In this document: positions 54,979-64,000 of the stretch, one piece after another
Layout of the letters: the number at the start of each line of letters is the position of its first letter
How positions within the stretch are numbered: position 1 is the first letter of the stretch
Origin: Ehretia macrophylla
Lineage: Eukaryota > Streptophyta > Magnoliopsida > Boraginales > Ehretiaceae
Direction: 5' to 3'
Assembly: GCA_037974665.1 (NCBI GenBank)
Contig: CM075765.1
Span: forward strand, 19,109,648-19,173,647
DNA length: 64,000 bases
The notes under the pieces: model-generated
What the model was told of the DNA's origin: nothing
Database searches by the model: none
Seen by the model: only the letters and a program-made list of their open reading frames with translations
Position numbers and translations under genes: made by a program

Positions 54979-55629
54979 TTGGATCCAATATCTTATGGTT
55001 CATTAGTGGGTGTTCATAAGAATTTTTCATGAATTCATTTCATTACCGTGATACCCATACTACACAAGTGATAATTTCAACGCGTGGAAAAACTAGGATC
55101 ATTATATATTTTTTCAACTACTCATATAATTATATGAGAAAACTCATATATAAAGCAGGATTATTTGAGCCATTACAATGCCATAAAATATATTAAATAA
55201 GGTCGATATTACAATACCATTCATGGCAACAACCGTGTCTATTTCTATATTCATAGGAATAATAATGCTAAAAATATATTCATCGAGTAAGATATATTTA
55301 TTTTGTTCATCATACTACAATAAAATTATATATGAGAACATAAAATCATATAACTCCAAGTTATAAATTGCAAGTGGATATTGAGAATAATATGACACTG
55401 TTCAATAACTCCAAACGATTAACGGGCTACAAATGAAATAAAGATTAAAGTACAAGAGTTTAATTGAAATCTCAAAATTCAATAATCTAAAATACAATTA
55501 TTTTTACCAAAAGATTCTGATCTATGATATAGATCCTTATTGTTATAATTTTAATCAAGTTTCACATTTATATTTAAAATTACAAACTTGACGAAAATTA
55601 AGAAATAAATAAGGATCATAAGTATTAAA

Positions 55630-58326
55630 TGTCACGCCCCAACTCGACCCCACTTACAATCAGTCAGGACGCAACGAGATTTCGGCAGTATAACGACAGT
55701 AAATAGAATACCGAGGTTCTAAACCAACCTCATTAATAAAATTAAACATCCAATTCCATAACCATACAAACAACAACTCCTCAACAGCATAACAACACAC
55801 AACATAACCGTAATATACAATAATCAGTCCTCGTTATCTGCCTCCGTTCCAACATAACATACAATACCTCAACCTTATCATACATTTCAAAAATAAGTTG
55901 AGACCCATCTAACAACTTAACCATAGACAAAAGAAGCTGCTAGAATAGTAACAACTAATTTATATTCTTTTCAGCATCCTATACAACAAGAACTATAAAG
56001 CATAGAAAAGGCTACTAAGCTAATATACATGATAAATAACAGCACAGAATCACGGATAAGACTCTGGAACATAGGACTCATCCATGTAAGGCACATTTTC
56101 CTCTTCAGGAGGCACGTACCCGTAATCCTGCGATAGTACACCTGTATGCATGCAATAATAGAGAGTGAGCTTATATAAAATAAGCCCAGCGAGGATCCGA
56201 TAGATCTCGAACAAGGTTTACTAAACTCCTTGGAAATAATCCTTTGAGTCAGTAAACACACAATAACATCAATAATCATTATAAATGCAACAATAGTAAT
56301 AACTGTAAACATACAATAAGGATACAATACATTTACTGATGAAGCTCCATACAACAATTCCATGCTCAACAACTCCTCCAAACTCAATGACACAATTCCT
56401 GAGGTACCTTGACCTAGACCCACACCCCATGGCCTCTCCGCCCATGCAAGATAGAGAGTAGCCATGATAACTGTGCCCGCAACCCAGGATGCCTCCCGAG
56501 GTGACACAACATTATCAAAGCTCACAACAATGAGACTCAACATAAATAAACCGAGAGATTAGCAACAAAAGTGCCCGATTCTCGTAATCAATAATCAATA
56601 AATAAACTGGGAGATCAGCAACAAAAGTGCCCGATTCCCATACTCAATAATAAATAAATAAACAGGGAGATCAGCAACAAAAGTGCCCGATTCCCGTAAT
56701 CAATAATCAATAAATAAACTGGGAGATCAGCAACAAAAGTGCCCGATTCCCATACTCAATAATAAATAAATAAACAGGGAGATCAGCAACAAAAGTGCCC
56801 GATTCCCGTACTCAATAATAATCAATCAATAATATGGGAGATCAGCAATAAAAGTGCCCGATTCCCGTAATCAATAATAATCAATATAACATCAATATTT
56901 AATTAAACCACAAACAACTAAGTTAGATGACAAAGTAGGCCATTCAACTTAACATGCATGAAACACGTAATCTAACCCTAGTCTAACCATTAACAACTCA
57001 CAATTCAATCACTCAAACCACACCCAATCAACTAAGGCTCAATCTAACATTTTAAATAAAGACAACCTAAACTTCAAATAATCATATCATACATTTTACT
57101 AATCCAGACAACTCCAAATCAGTTTCACACACACACCCGTTCATTCAACTATCTTATTCCCCTCGGAAACCAACCAAAACACATTCAAATCATGCCCAAT
57201 AACCCTAAATCCCTAGTGTATTATGGCTGAAATTTTCGGATTTTGGCACGGACATCACAATCGAAAATTCGGCATTACAACGGCGCTACCACGTAATTAT
57301 CAATCTTTTAGAAATCGACGGCAATCGATTTCGATCAACACAACTCAAAATATTCAACATTTAACAAATTAATCAACTTTAAATACCCGAAAAATAATAA
57401 ATATGCTACATCCGTTCAAATCTCGTAGTATTGCATATAAATGATCCCTAGCATGCATGGAGCAATAATCTAACATCAGATTAACATTCTAACGGTTCAA
57501 TAATTAATTATACGCAAAAACATAAAAATGACATTTTGAGATCTAGAATTTTTCTCTCACCTTTGATCCGAAGTAAAGCTAGGAATGCGTGCAATAGGTG
57601 CCCAACAAGCGGAATCCAGCCCGGTTTGAAAAGATTCGGACTAAAACTAAGTTTTCTAAGGCAAAATTACTTTGAAAATAAGTTGAATAAAATCTCTTTT
57701 TTTCCTAAGCTTTCACGGCTGCAAGGTGTGTGTTTTTGTGGTGTTTGCTTTGTTTTTAGTGTGTGTAGAGATTTATATGCATAAGTCAACAATATGGAAA
57801 AAGTCAAAGTTGAAACTTTAGTGTTTTTAGTGTTTTCTTGACTTTATATGCATTTTATTGATCACCAAAGTTCAAAACAATTATTCAACACCCAAGCTAG
57901 CTCAAGTAAGTTATTTTTAGGTGACAAGAAGTTTTACAATCAAACAATTTCACCCGAGTCGGCTTAAAACTCAATTTTTGCAAAAGTCGGTGTAAAAACC
58001 CTAATAAATTCCTAAGCCGATTTTAAAACCGTTTCCATCAAACACAGGTCTATTAAAGTCCGTGGTCTAGGTCTAGAAGGGTTAAAAAGACCAGTTTCAA
58101 AATTTTAGCGGACATGTTTCGAAAATACTATTCACTAAAAATCGACGATAAAATTTATGACTTCGTTTTTTATGAAAATTTCATGAATGCACATTATCAT
58201 GTTCTAAGAGTATTGATATCAAAATTATCACATTCTAAGTCATGTAGCACATAGACAGGTCAATTCATGCAAAACAAGAATAAAACACGCAAAGCGAGAT
58301 AAGGTCAAAAAATTTGGGGTTTCACA
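55630..58326 (-). mobile_element. Long solo LTR (gypsy chromovirus-like) nested in the copia element
   Basis: 2,697 bp with matching inverted ends, TGTCACGCCCCAA and (reversed) TGTGAAACCCCAAA. There is no coding and no partner LTR in the window. On the minus strand a CATATAAAT box near 57775 precedes AAAACAAAGCAAACACC, a promoter-like arrangement. Long LTRs with such GGGGCGTGACA-type ends are usual in plant Tekay/Del chromoviruses, so that is the likely source. It has the same plan and direction as the fragment at 30771-33300. Flanks TTAAA and AATAT do not match; AAAT overlaps both edges. Confidence 0.65.
56545..56880. repeat. 56-bp tandem repeat with 112-bp dimer periodicity
   Basis: AGCAACAAAAGTGCCCGATT recurs at 561, 617, 673, 729 and 785 (plus 56,000), spaced exactly 56 bp, then at 844 (59 bp). 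Alternate units are more alike: 56601-56656 matches 56713-56768 (CATACTC variant), and 56657-56712 matches 56769-56824 (AACAGGG variant). A two-unit block was therefore duplicated. Confidence 0.92.
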
Positions 58327-59140
58327 AATATACATATAAAAACTTGAACTACATCCCTGCACTCATCCATTGCTAATCTCTGATTTTTTTTTTCTTGGTG
58401 TTGAAGGTGAGGGAGAGGATGAGAGAAAGATGATGAAGAAATGGAGAGTACGGCACAATGAGGGAGAGAAATAATAAATAGGGTATTGGATCAAACCCTA
58501 ATTGTTTGGTCAAATAAACAATGCCATGAATAGTGATTGATGTGAATAGTACCATACGAACAGTATAATATGAATAGTATCGTGTGAATAGTAAGCACCG
58601 ACGGTTACTATTTCAACAGTGTCATGAATAGTACCGCATGAACAGTAACCACTGATATGAGTTTTAACTATACAGTTTATTACAGCTATCTCACAAATCA
58701 TGGTGAATCAACCATGATTATATTAAACATCATCATTGTCACCTTTAACTTTTGTCTACCATCTTTTGTTTACTTCTCTTTCTCTTTCTTTTGTCGCATT
58801 TCTTTAATCTTGACTATCATAAAAAAATACAACAGATCTTTCCAATAAAGTGAAATAGATTGCATCTAGCGAGCTCTTTGTTCAGCTCATTTTTTTTTTT
58901 GGATTACAAAATAAGACTTAAAATACTAAATCGGTGACTGAAAATAAGATTATAATATTTTAACATAACACATAATATGTAAGAAATACTGTAAAATATG
59001 CTTTTAAGCATAAGTAGACAGTGTTTATCTATTTACTTATTTGGATATAACATAAAAGGAATAGCACTATGCTGCAGTAGAAGATAATTCCAACACAAAT
59101 CAAATTATTACCTCATATAGTCATATGGGTGAATTAACTA

Positions 59141-59242
59141 AATGTTTACATGTCTTACAAGAAACGTGTACAACACATTCTTTTGCATACTAATGTTTAC
59201 ATGTCTTACAAGAAACGTGTACAACACATTCTTTTGCATACT
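59141..59242. repeat. 51-bp exact tandem duplication
   Basis: AATGTTTACATGTCTTACAA through GCATACT occurs at 59141-59191 and 59192-59242 without a difference I could find. Confidence 0.95.
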
Positions 59243-59880
59243 CATATATATCATCTTAATATTGACCACTATAGTCTTTGCAAAAGGGTTCCCATCGCCA
59301 AGATATCTATCGCCATAGGACTTGCATTTGGGTTCAATACCAAAATAGTTAGATATAAATAATTATTAAGTTTGATTAGAATTGTAAGAGAAGTTAGTGA
59401 TAAGTTATACATAAATAATGTTAAAATTGTTAGAAAAGTTAGTGAGAAGTTAGATATAAATAAATGTTAGAATTGTAAGAAAAGTTAGTGTTAGATATAA
59501 ATAATGTTAGAATATAGTCAGAAAAATTGGTAATAAGTTATAATCAAATCGGGAATAAGAAAAATTTAGTCCAATAACAGTTTCAACATCCTTGTGAGTA
59601 ACGGTAATTAGGTCCAAAGATCAATCCGACATTCCTTTGAGTGACGAATTTTATGTCCAAAATTTGCAAGTCTGAGCAAAAGTTCATTTGGTTAAATATT
59701 AAATTTTCATGTCCAAAGTCTAGTTATTTATACTTTTAGAGAGGTTAAACTTCGCCAACTCTATGATTGTAATATATTAACTAATCTATAACATATAATC
59801 AAAAGGTAATTGAAAAGAGAATGATTATATGTACTTTTGATAATGAAGTGGTCGGATACTTCGTTGTTTGCTAGATAACG

Positions 59881-60200
59881 TGTTATAAACTAAAACATAA
59901 ATACTAAGAAAGTAATATTAAAACAAGAGAGAATTTGAGAGAGTAAGATCGTTGATTTATTCAAGTGTATATCCTTCTTACAAACTCTCTCTATTTATAG
60001 AGTTTTATATTATCTTGATGACATACTCATTACATCACATTTACATCACATATAATAATCTCCACTATACAAGAATTTTATAAGTATTTTTGACCAACAA
60101 TTGTAGTAATCTTTCACTTAGACAAGGATCCTATGAATAAATTTCTTCATCTTAATAAATACATATCGATGAATATCTATAACATTATATTTTCATAAGA
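59881..60200 (-). repeat. Copia right LTR (5' LTR)
   Basis: 320 bp, TGTTATAAAC to TTTTCATAAGA on the plus strand. It aligns with 51487-51806. Confidence 0.8.
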
Positions 60201-61659
60201 GCTAGTTCTTTAACATGATAAATATAAGAGATTAAATGTGACTTTATAAAATTTAAGATATGTACCTATTGGTATGTCGAAGAAAGGTCAAAGATGGAGT
60301 CTTGTGAATACTAGTAAAAGATATGTTTCGTGTTTTGAATGTAAAAGCGATGTGGTAGTTATAGTATGGTGATCATCTCATCTACCCTATAGAGATTACT
60401 TCTTTGTTGACAAAATTTTGGATTGGCTGCTTTTCTCTCTCTCTCTCTTTGTGCAATTCGATATCATCAATTATCAATTTTTCGATTCTATAAATTCCAC
60501 TAGGGAAATTCTGGGAGCAACAAATGATAGCACAATCTCTCTTTTGTTTCGTTTTTTTTTTTTTGGTTAAGCAGCACTATTATGTTTCGTTGGATGTATG
60601 AGATAACTTCAATTATTTAAGTTTTTTGCCCAATGCTTTGTTTTTCCTGAATTTTATGAATAGATCAAAAATGAAATTATTACAATGAGGAAGAAAAAAA
60701 AAAAAGAAGGGTCTGGAAATCATTAAACTTGTTTTGTATGACGATAAATAATTCTTAAATAGGATAATATTAAATCCACTCAAACAATATAAAATATAAA
60801 CCCGAAATGCATAGGTTCGAAATTTGAGATTTTACGATACAAAGAGTCTTAGGTGAGTACTTGTTCGGTCCTCTGCAGATGCCAATGCGTTCTTTCATTG
60901 CCAGCTGAGCATCGAAGCCATGCACCAACTCGATTGTTTCGAAGCCTCATCGACTGCAAACATTAATGTTATTCTATCGTCTTGGACACAAAAAGTATTT
61001 AAGATGGGATTTCGAAAAAAGATAGCATTTGTTGAGTAATTTATTGTTTATAATCTATGATGATACTTGTAATCTGATTATAATCAAATTTGTGACAAAG
61101 TGGTAATGTTACAAATTCTATGGGGCAAGGTGCGGTCAAATCATACTTCAAATTAAATCTAGTCTTTATAGATTATAATAATCTCATACATGTGGAAAGA
61201 TAATGTATTCCACACTAGGTACTATTCTCTTTCTCTTTAAATTTGTCAATTAGGTGACGTCTTTGATTAACTTACGTACACTTAATATAGTAAATTGTCT
61301 TGCAAATTAAAATATACATTTAGACAAATCATGTTCTCTTTTGACAAATCATATCTTCAAATAAATTTTCTTCATTAGCTTCTTTGCAACTATTTTTCAT
61401 TTACTCATAGTTAAAATGTTTGTATCCTTTGATGAAACTGGAGCTTTCTCATATTATTGTACGATAAATACTCATCATTTTATGATTGAATATCGATTAT
61501 TTCTAAGTTCTATGTAAAAATAAAAATTAGTCAAAGTTAGGAAATAAGGTAAAATGTTGATTCGAAGTATAAGTTTGGTTTCCAAGAAATAACATGGTGC
61601 GTGATACTTAAAAATAACTCCTCAACATAGATAATTAAAATTTATCAATGAGAGCAATT
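60201..61659. other. Intergenic, nothing recognised
   Basis: AT-rich. A GC-richer patch near 60880-60955 (CTGCAGATGCCAATGCGTTC and following) has no open frame of note. No element ends found. Confidence 0.4.
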
Positions 61660-61662
61660 TTA

Positions 61663-62032
61663 GGTTATGCTTGGCTTAACTTTTTAACACTACAAAATGT
61701 TTTCTGTGAATTTAGAAACTAATTTCACCTGTTTGACCCATTTTTGAAAGTGCTTTTAAGTAAAAGCTGAAGTTAAAAAAAATTGAAAAACAAGAAGCTC
61801 CAAATTAGAGATTTCAAAATAGGCTTTTGCGAAACTATTTTTATTATTTTTTAAATATACCTTTTCATATTTTTTAAAGTAGAATATTGCCTTCAATTTT
61901 TTTAAAAGTTCAATATTACCCAATATAAGTCAAACAGTTAATGACTTTTATTCGATAGCACTTCTAACCAAAGTTCTACTGCAAAAGTTACAGTTCAAAA
62001 GTTAAAATTTCACAGTTAGACCAAACATAACC
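61663..62032. mobile_element. Tourist-like MITE
   Basis: 370 bp with ends GGTTATGCTTGG and CCAAACATAACC, inverted copies with one change, flanked by TTA on both sides (61660-61662 and 62033-62035). A three-base TTA/TAA target and this size fit PIF/Harbinger (Tourist) MITEs. No coding capacity. Confidence 0.8.
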
Positions 62033-62035
62033 TTA

Positions 62036-63133
62036 GCTTCAATATCTTTGTAAATTTGATAGACTGAGTCTAGGGGTGGGGGCCTTGCCCCCGACCTAAA
62101 AAAATAATATTTAATAGAATTTTTGAAAAAAACAAATTTGGCCATTCCAAGTAAAAGGCAAAAAAGGTATAAAAAATTTAAAAAACATAAAGTTAGCTTA
62201 GTGGTTAGTCACAATAATTATATTTTTTGGCCAATTTTTTGCTAATATGTGTATATCTATTAGTACTTGTTTTGATTTATATTCTTTATTAGATATATAA
62301 ATATAACTTTAAGGTACTTAATATTATGCTTGTTTTAATCTTTTTTTTTTTAAACTATAACAATTAGGTATATTTTTTACTAATTCAAAAAATACTATGT
62401 AAAAAATACTATACAAAAAAAAAATTAATCTCCCAATATTAAATTTTTAGCTCCGTCTTTAACTGAAAATTCAACTATCGAGTCTATTCTTGTAACTACC
62501 ATGAAGAAAAAAGAATAAAACCATATTCCTGCAAAATAACAAAATCTTTTTCTTTATTGATGTAACGCTTGTCAATCAATTGATTATACATTATAAAGAA
62601 TATTAAGTTCCATTTCATTCTAGGGTGTGGAGACATTCTTTTAACTAGTGTTCTTAAGATTCCTGTATTATTCTTGAGGTATATATTTAACGTCCTTATC
62701 TCTTTAAGCAGGCTCTTGAAGTCCTTTAGCCAAGTTCTTCTGTAATTGTTAGAAAAATTATCCACTCAAAGAGAAGCAAAAAAGTAATCCAATTTTCTAA
62801 TCTTCACAATGCTTAATAATAAGGTTTACAACGATTAACTAGTGGAATCTAGGAACTCTACATATTTTATAAGAGCAACATTTTTAAAGCTAACTCCAAC
62901 TGCTCCTTAATTTAATCTCTTAAATAAAAGGAATTTTTAATAGTTACATGACTACAATTTTTAAATACAGAAGTTGCCAGAGAAAAAAAAACTAAAATAG
63001 GCGTTTTTTAAAACAAATGATTGGTCAAAAATAAGAACATAATTAGAGTGAAATTAAAATTAAAGATATCTAAAAATAGAGAAATGACTCCAAATCTCTA
63101 GGGGAGCTATTGGAGTTGGCTAATTAGGACTAA
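62036..63133. other. Intergenic, possible decayed hAT-like repeat
   Basis: GGGGCCTTGCCCCCGACC near 62078-62097 and TTTAGCTCCGTCTTT near 62446-62460 resemble the inner end of the hAT-like MITE at 25903-26141. This is too decayed to delimit. Nothing else recognised. Confidence 0.3.
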
Positions 63134-63977
63134 AGGTTTGTTTAGCTCAACTTTTAGACTCTTGAAAGCTTATTATGAGTTTAATATCTTAGTTAAAAGC
63201 TAAAATTGAAAAATAACTAATAAAATAAGAAGCCTCAAATCGGAATTTTCTGAAAAAAGTTTTTCTGAAACTATTTTACATCATAGAAAAGTTATTTCTT
63301 TTTCCCCTTAAAAAATACCACTCCATATTTTTTGAATCTTAATATTGTTTTAAAACTTTGTGACATTAAGGAGTGTACGAATTGTAAAAGCTTTCTAATG
63401 CAACTCATCTTTCACTAAAAACTTAATGACTTATATTCAGCAACACTTTCCATGCATTGGTAGAGTTTTGACATTTGGCATTGCCAAACAGATTCCTTTC
63501 TATTCAGCTCTTCAAGGAGAAGCTCTCGCAATGCTTAATGCATGCCAAATTAGCATTTTTCTCTGCTTAAATGCCTCGACAATTGAAATGGATTCAGAAA
63601 TCCTCCACGAAGCAGTCCTATTTACTGCTTCTGCCACAACTGTGGAAATCCAAGATATTGTTGAAAATATCTACATTCTTAGCCGAGTTATCCCTCATGT
63701 CTCCTTCTCCTTAGTTCGTCACGAAGGAAATCTGTCTGCTGATTGGATAGCTAAATCTTGTATGGATAACAACCTACCTTTGGACTGGTGCTCAAATGTT
63801 CCAGATGCTTTGTCCAATATTATTTTGTTTGATCTTGAACTTGCCGGCATTGGTTAATGATGTACAACCTCCTGATTCTTTTTAATGAAATTTCTCTTTG
63901 ACAAAAAAAAAAAAAAAAATTGGTGAAACCTTTGTAAATCAACAGTTAAAATTTTTACAGTTAGATCAAATACAATT
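63134..63977. mobile_element. Second Tourist-like MITE, split by a LINE
   Basis: 63135-63455 aligns with the first part of 61663-62032 (GGTTTGTTTAGCTCAACTTTT, first 20 bases; later CATATTTTTTGAATCTTAATATTG-like text). 63925-63977 aligns with its end (CAGTTAGATCAAATACAATT). TAA stands near both edges. The two parts are separated by the LINE fragment below. Confidence 0.65.
63462..63918 (+). mobile_element. 5'-truncated LINE with RNase H domain, inserted in the MITE
   Basis: Open from the truncated end to a stop at 63857. It encodes the RNase H part of an L1-type reverse transcriptase: YSALQGEALAMLNACQ, IEMDSEIL, SFSLVRHEGNLSADWIAKSC. It closely parallels the fragment at 9146-9641; VIPHVSFSLVR here is AIPHVSFSLVR there, and the terminal GIG/GVG is shared. 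The 3' UTR ends CTCTTTGAC plus about 17 A. ATTGGT at 63456-63461 and 63919-63924 may be a short target duplication. Confidence 0.75.
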
Positions 63978-64000
63978 TAAAATTGTACAAAAAAATAAAA

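Larger units (their letters stand above)
51487..60200 (-). mobile_element. Decayed Ty1/copia LTR retrotransposon with a nested LTR
   Basis: Two 320-bp direct repeats (51487-51806 and 59881-60200) share TATAAACTAAAACATAAATA near one end and TTTTCATAA at the other. On the minus strand a purine tract, CCAAGGGGGAG, directly precedes the left LTR (51807-51817). CGTTATCTAGC follows the right LTR, as a primer-binding site would. Between them minus-strand pol remnants stand in copia order. Removing the nested 2.7-kb LTR leaves an internal region of about 5.4 kb, normal for copia. The outer flanks (ATAAC and GCTAG) do not match, so the target duplication is lost or the two LTRs come from different insertions. 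Confidence 0.75.

Noticed and set aside
55971-56543. 190-codon minus-strand frame with hydrophobic stretches
   Set aside because: Within the long LTR; starts and ends arbitrarily and overlaps the tandem repeat. No recognisable membrane-protein family.
56545-56880. CRISPR array
   Set aside because: Units are head-to-tail with no unique spacers, in a plant nuclear context; it is a tandem repeat in an LTR.
58525-58660. Regulatory repeat cluster of GAATAGTA/GAACAGTA words
   Set aside because: Similar words occur at 54480-54600 in the same copia element; they look like internal microrepeats of that element, not a separate regulatory site.

Overview
The window looks like nuclear DNA of a flowering plant, most probably a eudicot. 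It is AT-rich, genes are sparse and intron-containing or intronless plant families, and most of the length is transposable-element debris. I cannot name the species.

Four host genes are supported. An intronless acyl-activating enzyme with a peroxisomal-type C-terminus lies at 10433-12082 (+). An LRAT/NC-domain gene lies on the minus strand, with its main exon at 15302-15969 and two separate, phase-compatible first exons at 18433-18529 and 21454-21562. A small secretory or membrane protein with five telomere-type hexamers in its coding sequence is at 43346-43981 (+). An E-class PLS pentatricopeptide repeat gene is at 48214-49851 (-). They show no functional link to one another.

The rest is mobile DNA in layers. 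0-10 kb: a 124-bp minisatellite, a relic resembling the 3' flank of the acyl-activating gene, SINE-like fragments, a complete 487-bp TRIM with TATTG target duplications, and a 5'-truncated LINE. 12.5-13.4 kb: a MULE-like fold-back element. 23-26.9 kb: a solo LTR, a long-TIR element that may be a Pack-MULE, and a LINE tail with a 15-bp target duplication. 28.5-40.8 kb: a full-length but dead 12.3-kb Ty3/gypsy element of Tat type in minus orientation. It carries an intron-containing antisense gene on the plus strand, itself split by a 2.5-kb LTR fragment. The solo LTR at 23.2 kb belongs to the same family. 40.8-42.6 kb: two small inverted-repeat elements. 46.0-46.4 kb: a near-perfect hairpin whose loop copies its own left flank. 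50.3-51.2 kb: another MULE-like element with a 10-bp target duplication. 51.5-60.2 kb: a decayed Ty1/copia element, minus orientation, interrupted by a 2.7-kb LTR of the same kind as the one inside the gypsy element. 61.7-64 kb: two copies of a Tourist-like MITE, the second split by a LINE 3' end.

I found no CRISPR array, operon, rRNA or intact tRNA gene. The observations most worth checking are the duplicated LRAT first exons, the antisense gene of the gypsy element, the fold-back locus at 46 kb and the telomere-type repeat in coding sequence. All alignments were made by eye; identities and boundaries are approximate.
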